A DNA stretch of 35,002 nt. Origin: Marinifilum sp. (lineage in GTDB: Bacteria; UBA9089; CG2-30-40-21). The notes beneath the pieces are model-generated. The model had not been told where the DNA came from. It was given only the letters and a program-made list of their open reading frames with translations, and did not search any database. Both the position numbers and the translations under genes were made by a program. The stretch lies in assembly GCA_020717845.1 (NCBI GenBank), contig DYDG01000016.1, positions 1 through 35,002 of the forward strand, read 5' to 3'. Positions 17,301 through 25,257 of this stretch are shown piece by piece. Numbering within the stretch: position 1 is the stretch's first letter; each line of letters opens with the position of its first letter.

Positions 17301-18585
17301 GACAGCAGCCATGTTTGAGATTCACGGCGTGGCAAATCAGGCAATTGGCACAATCTCGGGCAATCTGGTGTATGCTACTGGCAGTGTGCCACTAAGCATG
17401 GCCGTAGGCACCAACGGCATGGGCTGGGTTGGGACGGCAAGCATTCGATCTGGTGTTGAGGACGTGGGCACGGTAAGCATTTTTGCCACAGACATCTATA
17501 GCCAGCAGGCAGCATTTGTTGGCACGCTGACGATTGACACCGCACCGCCAGCTGCACCAACTATTGTAGCTATATACACAGCCAGAGATGGCTGGTGGGT
17601 GGTGTATGGCACGGCAACAGAGGCAGTAATGGTCGAGTTGTGGGATAATAAGAGGCTGGTTGGCACAGCCACACCATCCAGTAAATACGGCACATTTACC
17701 ATAAAAGCACGCCAGCAATTAATAGGCACAACCACTGTCTGGGCAGTGGGCATGGATAAGGCAGGCAATCGAGCATTATCTGAAACTATTTCTTTGGAAC
17801 CTCATGGGCGGCTTGCAGCACCTGCATATCCTGCCTCAATAACCACCACGGCCAATATTCTATCAAATGATGGCGGAACCATCACCATCTCTGGCAAACA
17901 AGGACTGATCACACTCAAGATACCGCCTGATGTCCTGGATAGAGACAGTCAGATAACGATTACAGAGATTGCCAAAACCGCAGGAAAATTATCCATAGCC
18001 AACTTCAATGTAAAGCGTGAGAAAAATATGACACCACTTCAGGATAGTTGTATAAACATTGCCTGCACTCATCAGGCAGACGGCAAGCCTGTCTCTTCTA
18101 CCAAGCAAGCCATGAAACTCTGTATCCCGTATGAGGATGATAATCATGATGGAATTGTGGATGAAACAGCTATTCGTGTTGAAACCTTAAGGATATTCAA
18201 GCTGAATGAGGCAGTAAATCGCTGGAATATGCTTGCAGACTCCTATCCTGTGGCAGTAAAAGGTGAGGTTTGGGCAAATATCTATGAGTTTGGGATCTAT
18301 GCGATTATTCCGTATGAACAGGCAAACAGCCTTGCAGATGTAAAGGCTTCACCCAACCCATTCTATCCTAACATGGAACAGGTATGCATATTCTCTCCAG
18401 AGCCATCTGGCCATTATACTATTTCCATCTACAACTCTGCTGGTGAACAGGTTAGAATGTTGCGGAAAGAAAATACATGGGATGGGAATAATGATAAAGG
18501 TAACCCTGTTGCCAGCGGCATATATTTTTACCTTATCAAGAATGCCAGTGGGAAACAAACCGGCAAGATTGGGCTTATTAGATGA
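14389..18585 (+). CDS. Large lipoprotein: seven-blade propeller, Ig-like repeats and FlgD-like C-terminus
   Basis: The 1398-residue protein begins MIQKKWWLVLLFCLAGC, a lipoprotein signal with the modified Cys at 17. ATG 14389 has GGAGG at 5-nt spacing, so I reject the upstream TTG at 14317. An Ig-like domain and an acidic EEEEMVEEEEEAEYEE-like stretch come first. Then seven blades follow, each with a W-[FVI]-G/A-T type core (VWFGTNDG, VWFGSHGN, VWIATDRG, LWVGTDKG, LWIGTPDS, VLVGHSGG, PWIGMNTG), as in two-component-regulator propellers. Several Ig/invasin-like modules follow, two of them clear repeats. The end (ASPNPFYPN ... NTWDGNNDKGNPVASGIYFY) is a FlgD-Ig-like domain common on exported proteins. 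The function is unknown; a cell-surface sensor or adhesin is likely. Confidence 0.8.
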   Translation: MIQKKWWLVLLFCLAGCIPGEFIITDEAEDVSTDAPQLTITASPDPAPALEMIIVTITSDKLLVNPPTVIIAQHYERKGTDITPSMETEDQLTWQGTYTVKSGYEGNALIEVFNAVDEDGNKGYGTASFEVIMSEEEMVEEEEEAEYEEVMWHDIRGEYGETGGAQAPMLTTQKGEKKVSNNINCIAGDDENVWFGTNDGIGQYNRLTQSWKGFFNKKGGISNSISCLAIDDDIVWFGSHGNGLFRYQNSAGKWLASPTADDLLDPNINDLLIVNDIVWIATDRGLAKYDTLSKEWIFYTLQTTYNQLISEKITKLAWLYPHLWVGTDKGLMSYDPLSDVWQNQTAICSRNIACLFMNQNDLWIGTPDSGIIQYDTINNGTRIYTISNGLYNNSVLSLKADTGHVLVGHSGGMSELDKSTDIWMSFTHTKIGDIIRSLDDVQAIYLEADGNPWIGMNTGLIDISQSELMEVVDPTITELNPVMDAVFSTTYLEVTAKYEDNIGGSGIDPFAVLLWVDGVQVFGTATSQDIYYKATSTLTEGDHNVEIQVTDNCGNITAQKNTFSIALPEFSYKLLVQQAYVKPGGELSVTIDASGELKGTPTVSLSCAENLRFTDVTGDKVSLPALNVMKNGTEAGTYTAFGSWTTTDRKKWRGTVIVPINAMGIGTITVGSFEDVHGRKSDEKANCVKVVRRDDLGVIVPIAPQITGIATSTSGSVTTITGTATPQTFVNLMVDGKIFRTVRADDFGNFTFKNVPITATITTAAIVAIDKARIASGVSEINVTPALLVDFPRLVSTTIKVRGITNQTIGTVSGNLLSDHISVLLNMAIGENNLGWIGTASIPTGIEGMGTLTIFGTDSSNQKTLFIGRLMIDTISPGTPTITVARTSAGDWSIYGTSTGADVVELRGEQLGEQRLYGTTTPQNSRYAFKAIPVGTTTLRVVSVDKAGNRMSSEPINIYPSLKLFAKLPPLTAAMFEIHGVANQAIGTISGNLVYATGSVPLSMAVGTNGMGWVGTASIRSGVEDVGTVSIFATDIYSQQAAFVGTLTIDTAPPAAPTIVAIYTARDGWWVVYGTATEAVMVELWDNKRLVGTATPSSKYGTFTIKARQQLIGTTTVWAVGMDKAGNRALSETISLEPHGRLAAPAYPASITTTANILSNDGGTITISGKQGLITLKIPPDVLDRDSQITITEIAKTAGKLSIANFNVKREKNMTPLQDSCINIACTHQADGKPVSSTKQAMKLCIPYEDDNHDGIVDETAIRVETLRIFKLNEAVNRWNMLADSYPVAVKGEVWANIYEFGIYAIIPYEQANSLADVKASPNPFYPNMEQVCIFSPEPSGHYTISIYNSAGEQVRMLRKENTWDGNNDKGNPVASGIYFYLIKNASGKQTGKIGLIR

Positions 18586-18587
18586 TT

Positions 18588-19733
18588 TCAGGCAGAAAAA
18601 AAGCTTTTCAAGACATCATTCGAAACTGGCGGGCATCCTGGAATATAGGCAAAACCCTTTTCCTTTGCCAGTTCTTTTGTGCATGTCCCAAAACATACAT
18701 TCCATCCAGGGAGTGGTGGAAGGCTGGCATTTTTGCCCTGGAGGATATTTATCCGGCCAAATAGTGCATACCATGCAAATTTCGATACAAATGGCAGCCA
18801 CCATTTAGGATCAAGAACAGCCTCTTTTATTGCCTTATGAAATGAATCCATGCACATAGAGCAGGCAGCAGGGTTACGCCAGGCATAAACATTTAATTTT
18901 CTGCCATATTCAAGGTTTGCAGGCAAGAATTGTCTCATCAGCGATTGGATACTGTCACCTGTTATCACTGGCTCTGCCTCACCCAATCCCTCATTTATCC
19001 CATAGGCAAGATGATCTACCTTACAAGGGTCTATCCCCATCAGCCTGCTGGCAGTAATATCACACTCAAGCTGATTTGTGCCAACAACTATGGTATTGAG
19101 TCTTCTGCTTTTCCCCTGGGTTGGTCCTTCCCCTTCCATAGCATAAATACCGTCCATAATAATCAAGTGCGGACTAATCACCTTTGCCAGCTCTATCAAG
19201 GGAACATGCAATCCAATGGTATGGATATATTTCTTTATCTGACTGGACACCAGCCCCTTTTGATTTTTGATAGAAAGTGTGACTGTTGTATAGCCATGTG
19301 TCTTTATCTTGGGTAGGTTAATATACAGGTCAGTATCCAGAAATATTTTGGGTATCTTTAATTTTCCATATTTCCATTGTATTTCTGCTTTTTCTATGTC
19401 ATCAAATCCATAGAGGTTAACACCCATTCGATTAGCAAGCTCTGTATACCCTGAAACACGAAAACTTTCCTGAACATCAAGCCCAATTGCCGGCTCTTCG
19501 ACAATAGAGATATCTTCAATCCCAGCATTCCTTAACAGGTTAATCGTGGCTTCAACCACGGCTGGGTGTGTAACTACTGATGTCTTTGGTTTGGCTGGCA
19601 TAACGATATTTGGTTTAAGGACAGCTGTTTTCCTGTGGCTTAGCTTGAAATTGATTAATTCTAACGATTGAGAAAGGCTATCTTGAATTTTGGAGATATT
19701 GTATTCGCATACTTTTTTAATACAAACAGTCAT
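18588..19733 (-). CDS. DUF362 domain-containing protein
   Basis: A 381-residue DUF362 (PF04015) protein. Landmarks are VLKPNIVMPAKPKTSVVTHP, then INLPKIKTHGYTTVTLSIKN and KGLVSSQIKK near the middle, DGIYAMEGEGPTQGKSR, and GTNQLECDITASRLMGIDP. The C-terminal part has Cys pairs (AACSMCM; CFGTCTKELA; IPGCPP) that could bind a metal or iron-sulfur cluster (inference). Reactions are not established for the family. The gene converges with the large lipoprotein, leaving 2 nt between the stop codons and no terminator. It is the last gene of the leftward cluster, 127 nt after the lipoprotein gene at 19861. Confidence 0.85.
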   Translation of the reverse strand: MTVCIKKVCEYNISKIQDSLSQSLELINFKLSHRKTAVLKPNIVMPAKPKTSVVTHPAVVEATINLLRNAGIEDISIVEEPAIGLDVQESFRVSGYTELANRMGVNLYGFDDIEKAEIQWKYGKLKIPKIFLDTDLYINLPKIKTHGYTTVTLSIKNQKGLVSSQIKKYIHTIGLHVPLIELAKVISPHLIIMDGIYAMEGEGPTQGKSRRLNTIVVGTNQLECDITASRLMGIDPCKVDHLAYGINEGLGEAEPVITGDSIQSLMRQFLPANLEYGRKLNVYAWRNPAACSMCMDSFHKAIKEAVLDPKWWLPFVSKFAWYALFGRINILQGKNASLPPLPGWNVCFGTCTKELAKEKGFAYIPGCPPVSNDVLKSFFSA

Positions 19734-19791
19734 ATACTATGCAACCCCTTTTATTAGTGCTTTGTCAAGGCTAATTTGACGGATAATTAGT

Positions 19792-19831
19792 CTACAGGGA
19801 CAGAGATTTTTACCTGTCTCTGTCCCTGTAG
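19792..19831. repeat. 15-bp-stem hairpin between the two leftward genes
   Basis: CTACAGGGACAGAGA (19792-19806) and TCTCTGTCCCTGTAG (19817-19831) form a perfect 15-bp stem with a 10-nt loop. It follows the leftward lipoprotein gene by 29 nt and precedes the DUF362 start. There is no T tract on the minus strand, so it is more like a REP element than a terminator, though it may protect the upstream mRNA. Confidence 0.75.
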
Positions 19832-19860
19832 CTGTCAGTTTAAGGTTGAGCTGACACTAC

Positions 19861-20592
19861 TTATTTTACCTCTGGAAATTTACTAAAGACAGAATTTAAT
19901 AGATTTTTGATTCCTGCTTCATTCTTAGGATTAATTTCCTGAAATCCTTTATTATACCAGAGGATATCGCCTGTATCACCGTCAACAACAGCTATTTGAA
20001 GATCTTGTGCACAATAAGCATAGTTACCGCTTGGCTGAACAGCACCAGCAGTAGCTACAGTAATAGCAATCGCCTTAAAAATATCTTTTGTTACCTGACC
20101 TGCTGATTTTTTAAACCCTGTTCCTCGAATAAATATCAATACATCTGCATCAGCTCTATCTGCAAATTGATTTATATCTGAACCAATGGAGTAATTAATT
20201 TCTTTCTTTCTGGCTTTGTTAAGAATTTCCTGATTTATCTGAGTAAATTTCTCCTGTACCTTTGTCAGCTCAAATTTCAAATCAGGTTCTTTTTCTAAGT
20301 CTTCTTTAGTTAATCTCACATTTTGATAAACAACCTTTTTTACTTTTACAAGGTTTTCTATCTCTGAAAGTAAAGCTTCCTCTACTTTCAGACTTACATC
20401 GTGCAGCACCTTATTCCCTTCAGTCGCAGTAATCAGATACACTGTAGCTTCTGGCGGCATAATAGCAATCTTCTTAATTGTTTCTTTTTTTTCCAAATAT
20501 GCAGGATGATATTTAATCGTTGTCGCACAACCCACACAAAATAACAAACCTATCAGCCCCATTGATGCTAATACTTTTTTATTTAACCTCAT
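19861..20592 (-). CDS. Putative outer-membrane lipoprotein, unknown family
   Basis: A 243-residue protein starting MRLNKKVLASMGLIGLLFCVGC, with the lipobox FCVGC and the lipid-bearing Cys at 22. The body has KKIAIMPPEATVYL, a long charged helical stretch (about 65-130), an ADADVLIFIRG strand, a small-residue hydrophobic segment IAITVATAGAV, and AVVDGDTGDILWYNKGF. The last resembles sequences in envelope lipoproteins that assemble with secretion or polysaccharide machinery, but I cannot name the family. Its start overlaps the end of the M48 protease gene by 14 nt, so the two are translationally coupled and probably act together in the envelope. Confidence 0.75.
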   Translation of the reverse strand: MRLNKKVLASMGLIGLLFCVGCATTIKYHPAYLEKKETIKKIAIMPPEATVYLITATEGNKVLHDVSLKVEEALLSEIENLVKVKKVVYQNVRLTKEDLEKEPDLKFELTKVQEKFTQINQEILNKARKKEINYSIGSDINQFADRADADVLIFIRGTGFKKSAGQVTKDIFKAIAITVATAGAVQPSGNYAYCAQDLQIAVVDGDTGDILWYNKGFQEINPKNEAGIKNLLNSVFSKFPEVK

Positions 20593-21925
20593 TTTTGTTT
20601 TCCTCCTTTTTATTCTTCAATTCTTCCAGATATTTAGTTACCTGTCTTCTGTCCTTTGCCATAGGACAAAGTGTTAAATATTTTTCAAATTCATCTATAG
20701 ACTGCTCCTCCTTTCCCTGCTCCCAATAAACAAGTCCTAATCCTCGATGAGGGTCAGGATACTGAGGATTATAGGCTAACGCTAAATCATATTCCTTTAG
20801 AGCGACAGATAGTTTTTCTTCTTTCTCTTCAGGAGTCATCTCTTTCTTTTCTTTCTTTTTCTGTTTTTGAGACGTTCTTTTTTCCTCTTCCTCTTGTTTT
20901 GTTTTTTCGGGATATTTAACGATTAAGCGATATGATTCTCCCAGATAATAATGAGCGATTTGGTCTTTGGGATCAGATTTAATTACTTTTTCCAACCCAG
21001 ATATGGCATGGTGATACCGATCTGCTCTAATATTTAAAATAGCATTTTCTTTGATTAAATTTTTTGTTTGCTGCTGAAATTCTTCTATATTTGTAATCAA
21101 GGCAGTCTGCTTGGTTTTATCTGCATATTTAGTTTTAAGGAGTTCGGTAGTTCTTTGGATTCGTTCTTTATTTGCAGGATGACTACCCATAAAAAATACC
21201 TCTAAGTTTGTGGCATCACCATATTCTTTAAGTAGCAATTCATATACTTTGGGCACTTCTTGAAGCTGATAACCTGCATTTATCATTAATTCCATGCCAG
21301 TATCATCAGCCTCTTTTTCATTTTCTCTGCCATAACCATTTATTGCTGCGGACATAGTTAGTCCCAATCCCAGACTAAAAAAACTTAAGTATTCAATACT
21401 TGCCCCTGCTATGGCAGTACTTCCTAAAACATCTACAACATTAGCCAGCATAAGTTTATTCTTAAAATCTTTATAAGCATTTACTGCATGTTGTTTAATG
21501 ACATGTGTTATTTCATGGCCTAAAATATGGGCTAATTGAGCTTCATTTTCCAGTTGGGATAATAGCCCGCTATGGATATAAATACTACCATTAGGCAGAG
21601 CAAAGGCATTCAAGGCAGGGTCTTTAATTATCTGAAAACGAAATTTAATCGTTGAGGTATTTACATTAGAGATTAATTTCTTACCAATTTCATTCACATA
21701 CTTTTCAAGTATCGGGTCATGATATATTAAACCCTTTCTGTTTATTTCTTCCTCAAATATGGCAGTTTCTTCCAAAAGTTTTTTCTCTTCCTTGGTTAAT
21801 TTATTAACCCCTCCAGAAGACAAAACCTCAGTTTTAGCCCATGAGGTTGATAATGATAATACAAAAAGTAATATTAAGGTTATTAATTGATAATTTGTTT
21901 TTTGAATATTTTGGATGTTATTCAT
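20579..21925 (-). CDS. M48 family metalloprotease with TPR repeats (BepA-like)
   Basis: A 448-residue protein with a signal peptide (cleavage probably after STSWA, residue 30). The M48 domain has the zinc motif H137-E-I-T-H141, the third ligand probably E205 in ENEKEADD, and the substrate-strand NAFALPNGSIYIHSG. After GSHPANKERI come TPR-like helices (about 290-430), interrupted by a very charged insert rich in Lys/Glu. This layout matches BepA/YfgC-type periplasmic proteases, which check outer-membrane protein assembly. It follows ispF by 27 nt with a weak ribosome site, and overlaps the lipoprotein gene downstream by 14 nt. Confidence 0.92.
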   Translation of the reverse strand: MNNIQNIQKTNYQLITLILLFVLSLSTSWAKTEVLSSGGVNKLTKEEKKLLEETAIFEEEINRKGLIYHDPILEKYVNEIGKKLISNVNTSTIKFRFQIIKDPALNAFALPNGSIYIHSGLLSQLENEAQLAHILGHEITHVIKQHAVNAYKDFKNKLMLANVVDVLGSTAIAGASIEYLSFFSLGLGLTMSAAINGYGRENEKEADDTGMELMINAGYQLQEVPKVYELLLKEYGDATNLEVFFMGSHPANKERIQRTTELLKTKYADKTKQTALITNIEEFQQQTKNLIKENAILNIRADRYHHAISGLEKVIKSDPKDQIAHYYLGESYRLIVKYPEKTKQEEEEKRTSQKQKKKEKKEMTPEEKEEKLSVALKEYDLALAYNPQYPDPHRGLGLVYWEQGKEEQSIDEFEKYLTLCPMAKDRRQVTKYLEELKNKKEENKNEVK

Positions 21926-21952
21926 TATTTACACCAGTTATTTTTACAGCAG

Positions 21953-22426
21953 CTACAATGCCTTCACGCTAACCACTGCATAAGCTGCCATGGCCTGATT
22001 GGTGCCAATAGTTCCCAGCCCTTTGGCTGTAGTTGCCTTGATGCCGACCATCTCTGTTTCCACCATCAGGGCATCAGCAATATTTTGTCTCATCTGCTGG
22101 ATATGTTTGCTCAATTTTGGTGATTCTGCTACAACAGTAACATCTGCATTATTAACGACAAACCCTTTGGAATGCAAAAATTCTACGGTTCTGTTCAATA
22201 AAATTATGCTGGAGATATTCATCAATTCTGGTTCACCAACCCCAAATTGAGCACCAATATCCCCGGCAGCGATTGCACCAAGCAAGGCATCGATTAAGGC
22301 ATGGACAATAATATCTGCATCAGAATCTCCGAGAAGTCCAAGATGATGTGGTATCTTTACCCCACCCAGAATAAGGTCACGATTTCCAACCAATTCATGA
22401 ATATCGTATCCAATCCCTACACGCAT
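21953..22426 (-). CDS. ispF: 2-C-methyl-D-erythritol 2,4-cyclodiphosphate synthase
   Basis: A 157-residue IspF, the MEP-pathway enzyme that cyclises CDP-ME 2-phosphate and releases CMP. Zinc ligands D8, H10 (GYDIHEL) and H42 are all present, as are DADIIVHALIDALLGA, GDIGAQF and the C-terminal KATTAKGLGTIG. One oddity: the usual G-H-S-D-A-D loop reads G33-D34-S-D-A-D, with Asp where E. coli has His34 near the substrate phosphates. GAGGTG lies a few bases before the ATG. It is read leftward with ispD, from which one small unknown gene separates it. Confidence 0.95.
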   Translation of the reverse strand: MRVGIGYDIHELVGNRDLILGGVKIPHHLGLLGDSDADIIVHALIDALLGAIAAGDIGAQFGVGEPELMNISSIILLNRTVEFLHSKGFVVNNADVTVVAESPKLSKHIQQMRQNIADALMVETEMVGIKATTAKGLGTIGTNQAMAAYAVVSVKAL

Positions 22427-22504
22427 GGTTCACCTCACGAATCATTCATTCAGACAACCACAGAAAACACAGAAAGATATTTTGCCACTTATGTAGTTAA
22501 CCCT

Positions 22505-22777
22505 CTATGCAGCAACTAAATTTTCTTGAACACTTATTTTTATATGATAACCCAATCGATTTAGAAATTTTTCACAGTCATACAAGGTGATTCCAAATGC
22601 TTTCACATCAGCTAATCCTATATAACTGATAATATCCCGAATGATATCAAAATTCTTTTCATCAAATTCAGCCTCCATCATCATCAATTCTGCCCAATCT
22701 ACTAATTCTTCCAGTGTAATTCGATGATAAAGATAGTCTGTTAATTTTTGAGCTACATTTTTACTTGTAACCTTCAA
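22505..22777 (-). CDS. Small hypothetical protein between ispD and ispF
   Basis: A 90-residue, mostly helical protein: an N-terminal VAQKLTDYLYHRITLEELVD, then WAELMMMEAEFDEKN, an IIRDIISYIGLADVKAFGI segment, and a closing LGYHIKISVQE strand. It has no signal peptide or membrane span and I cannot assign a named family. The pattern of a short helical protein with a WAE motif recurs in small accessory genes, so an antitoxin-like or regulatory role is possible but unsupported. Its ATG overlaps the ispD stop by 4 nt (22774-22777), so it is translated with ispD. A 78-nt gap with a degraded CCACAGAAAACACAGAAAG repeat follows before ispF. Confidence 0.75.
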   Translation of the reverse strand: MKVTSKNVAQKLTDYLYHRITLEELVDWAELMMMEAEFDEKNFDIIRDIISYIGLADVKAFGITLYDCEKFLNRLGYHIKISVQENLVAA

Positions 22778-23493
22778 TTGTAGTTAGCTCCTTTTAGTTT
22801 TTCATGCCCTTTATCCATCATTGCCTCAGCCATCACCATATCAAACGGCGTAGTAATCTTTATATTCTCATATTCACCTTCGACAATCCTGACCTCGAAT
22901 CCTCCTGCCCATTCTACAATTGAGGCATCATCTGTGCCATAGAAACCTTTGTTCATGGCTTTGTCGTAACAATCTCGCAATAGTTTAGCTTTAAACACCT
23001 GAGGGGTTTGAACTGCCCACAGTCCATTACGGTTTACGGTTTGCATGACTCTATGTGAGTCATCGACCATCTTTATGGTATCCTTTACCCTGACCCCGGT
23101 AATTGCTGCCCCGTATTCAACAGCAGCAGCGATTGTTTCTTCGATTACATTAGGGGAGACAAATGGCCTTACCCCATCATGAATCACGACCATCTCCGCA
23201 TCAATGGGCAATGCCTTTAAGCCATGATAAACCGAATCCTGACGCTGTGCACCACCCTCAACCACAGATAGGACACGATCAAATCCATAGGCTTCAACCA
23301 CTTCATGCTGGCAATAATCAACCAGTCCATTTCCTGCAACTAAGATTGTTCCTGTAACCAGAGGAGAGCCTGTAATATTCTTTAAGGCATAAAAAAGTAA
23401 GGGACGACCTGCCAACTCAAGATACGGCTTCTTTACCTTGCTGCCCATCCTTTTACCATCACCAGCAGCGACAATAATAGCATAAACCCTCAT
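22774..23493 (-). CDS. ispD: 2-C-methyl-D-erythritol 4-phosphate cytidylyltransferase
   Basis: A 239-residue IspD, which makes CDP-ME from MEP and CTP. The CTP loop is AAGDGKRMGSKVKKPYLELA (residues 9-28), with the invariant Arg15 and Lys22; the usual KQY is KPY. Later landmarks are EGGAQRQDSV, VIHDGVRPFV, VRVKDTIK and VQTPQVFKA. I start it at ATG 23493, which has AAGGAGC upstream. The frame stays open to 23592, but those 33 codons run through an inverted-repeat element and have no cytidylyltransferase similarity. It is part of the leftward carD-ispF cluster. Confidence 0.95.
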   Translation of the reverse strand: MRVYAIIVAAGDGKRMGSKVKKPYLELAGRPLLFYALKNITGSPLVTGTILVAGNGLVDYCQHEVVEAYGFDRVLSVVEGGAQRQDSVYHGLKALPIDAEMVVIHDGVRPFVSPNVIEETIAAAVEYGAAITGVRVKDTIKMVDDSHRVMQTVNRNGLWAVQTPQVFKAKLLRDCYDKAMNKGFYGTDDASIVEWAGGFEVRIVEGEYENIKITTPFDMVMAEAMMDKGHEKLKGANYN

Positions 23494-23523
23494 GTTTTTT
23501 ATCTGCTCCTTGGTAGAAGAAAT

Positions 23524-23593
23524 GTGGAAGTATGAATGCGGAATACGGAAAAGTAGATGGAAACCTTTAATTCCTACTTCCGCATTCCGCATT
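23524..23593. repeat. Inverted-repeat element upstream of ispD, TGCGGAA family (copy 3)
   Basis: AATGCGGAATACGGAA at 23535 onward pairs with CTACTTCCGCATTCCGCATT (23574-23593). The flank GGAAGTATGAATGCGGA also occurs in copy 1 at 3140. It fills the gap between the PIN-TRAM gene and ispD and explains the false N-terminal extension of the ispD frame. Confidence 0.8.
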
Positions 23594-23600
23594 ATCTTTT

Positions 23601-24608
23601 TCAGCTCACAGCCCCTTCCAATCTGGTAAATATCATTCGGCCTGCTGTGGTTTGAAGCACCGAGGTAACAATGGTTTTAACCCTGCGGCCGATATAATCA
23701 TACCCATTATCGACAACTACCATTGTTCCATCATCCAGATAGCCCACACCTTGGCTATATTCCTTTCCTTCCTTAATAATGTGCACCTGCATTTCTTCCC
23801 CTGGAAGAACCACAGGCTTTAATGCCTCAGCCAATTCATTTATATTCAAGATACCCACATCTTCCAGCTGGGCTAACTTATTCAGATTAAAATCATTGGT
23901 CATGATCTTTGCCTTTAATTCTTTTGCCAGGCAGAGGAGCTTGCTATCAACCTCTTTTACATCAGGATAATCTATCTCTGAGATCAAAACATTGATATTA
24001 GGTCTCTTTTGTATCTTGTGCAAAATATCCATCCCGCGTCTGCCACGAGTCCTTTTCAAGGAATCTGAAGAGTCTGCAATTCGCTGCAATTCCAGCAAGA
24101 CAAATCTGGGAGCAATCAATGTTCCTGAAAGAAATCCTGTTTCACATATATCCTCTATTCGTCCATCAATAATTACACTGGTATCAAGTATCTTTTTATC
24201 GTCATTATTTACAGCAGATACATTTCCATGGGTTGTGGGCGAATGTGCAAGGATATCAAGCATCTCATGCTTTTTGATAATACCCATCATTAAACCTATA
24301 TATCCAAGTCCTAAATTCAAACTCAACTGCCAGCCGCTTATCCCTTTTAGTTGAGGAATACCCAATAAGCATAGGCTCAACAGATTAGCCAGAGCAAGTC
24401 CAATAATGAGACCAATTACGCCGGATATAATACCCTTGATTGAGAGCTTTTGGATAAAGATCTCTGCCAATATAAACATACTGATTAATACCGTGGTAAT
24501 AATCATTGCAGGAATCAATACCCCATGAGAAGACCCTACAAGGCATCCAATAATTAAAGAAATAATTACAAAAAGTATTCTGATAATCAAAGAAATCATT
24601 TCTTTCAC
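23601..24608 (-). CDS. PIN-TRAM domain membrane protein (YacL-like)
   Basis: A 335-residue protein. Four N-terminal membrane helices (about 5-110) are followed by a cytosolic PIN nuclease domain (about 135-255; LDTSVIIDGRIEDI with its Asp pair, then DSKLLCLAKELKAKIMTND). A TRAM RNA-binding domain ends it (about 265-335; PGEEMQVHIIKEGKEYSQGV). YacL-type proteins are often next to ispD/ispF and carD-like genes in other bacteria, as here, but their substrate is unsettled. I pick GTG 24608: AGGAGG (24622-24617) sits 8 nt from it, while the upstream GTG 24617 overlaps the ribosome site. ATG 24599 is a less likely choice. Confidence 0.9.
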   Translation of the reverse strand: MKEMISLIIRILFVIISLIIGCLVGSSHGVLIPAMIITTVLISMFILAEIFIQKLSIKGIISGVIGLIIGLALANLLSLCLLGIPQLKGISGWQLSLNLGLGYIGLMMGIIKKHEMLDILAHSPTTHGNVSAVNNDDKKILDTSVIIDGRIEDICETGFLSGTLIAPRFVLLELQRIADSSDSLKRTRGRRGMDILHKIQKRPNINVLISEIDYPDVKEVDSKLLCLAKELKAKIMTNDFNLNKLAQLEDVGILNINELAEALKPVVLPGEEMQVHIIKEGKEYSQGVGYLDDGTMVVVDNGYDYIGRRVKTIVTSVLQTTAGRMIFTRLEGAVS

Positions 24609-24654
24609 CTTTTTCACCTCCTTTTTTGTGTAAGATATGTGATATAGAAATGGT

Positions 24655-25140
24655 CTAATTTTGTGTTAATGCAGCCTTAATCATTGTTGTTGCCTCATCC
24701 AGCCCAATATCCTGAGAGAAAGCGATTTCACTGGTAATTGCCGTATAAGCGGTTTCAAACATGCGTTTTTCAGCGGAAGAAAGCCCTTTTTCTTTATTTC
24801 GGCAGGAAAGACTCTTTGCAACCTCAGCCATCTTATAAATACATCCGGTCTTCATTTTTTCTAAATTAGTCTGATACCTGATCTTCCAATTCTGAATGTT
24901 ATTAATTGCTGAATTTTCCAACACATCCATTACCTTATCTATTTCATTCTTTTCTATTACGTTACGGAGACTTATCTGCTCTTTCATGGGAATAATAGGC
25001 ACCATTACCTTCATGCCGCCTACCAGCAATCGGACGATATAATACTCTTGTATTGCTCCAAGGACTTCGTGCTCTTCAATAGAATCTATTGTCCCTGCTC
25101 CATGAAGGGGATAAACTACTTTATCATTAATATTAAACAT
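24655..25140 (-). CDS. carD: CarD family transcriptional regulator
   Basis: A 161-residue CarD/CdnL protein. The N-terminal polymerase-interaction domain reads FNINDKVVYPLHGAGTIDSI and continues with a YYIVRLLVGGMKVMVPI strand pair (to about 50). The rest is the helical DNA-binding part (KRMFETAYTAITSEIAF). CarD proteins bind the RNA polymerase beta subunit and stabilise open complexes, often at rRNA and ribosomal promoters. AAAGGAA precedes its ATG. It heads the leftward cluster and follows a near-perfect promoter by about 90 nt. Confidence 0.93.
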   Translation of the reverse strand: MFNINDKVVYPLHGAGTIDSIEEHEVLGAIQEYYIVRLLVGGMKVMVPIIPMKEQISLRNVIEKNEIDKVMDVLENSAINNIQNWKIRYQTNLEKMKTGCIYKMAEVAKSLSCRNKEKGLSSAEKRMFETAYTAITSEIAFSQDIGLDEATTMIKAALTQN

Positions 25141-25228
25141 CAGATTCCTTTTCCTTTTTTAGGTTATTCAGGTTGAAGGCTGTTAGATTTTTCTATCTAA
25201 TAATCTTCAGCATATTTATGCTAAAATA

Positions 25229-25257
25229 ATTATAGCATGAAAATCAAAATAAGTCAA
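25229..25257 (-). promoter_or_regulatory. Leftward sigma70-type promoter for carD and the ispD-ispF cluster
   Basis: Reading the minus strand: TTGACT (25257-25252), a 17-bp spacer ending in TGC, and a perfect TATAAT (25234-25229). The leader carries a short palindrome (AGCATATTTATGCT, 25209-25222). This promoter shares TTGACTTA and CATGCTATAATT with the VapBC promoter at 25992. Confidence 0.88.

Noticed and set aside
23494-23592. 33-codon N-terminal extension of ispD
   Set aside because: It reads through an inverted-repeat element and has no cytidylyltransferase sequence; ATG 23493 has a good ribosome site.
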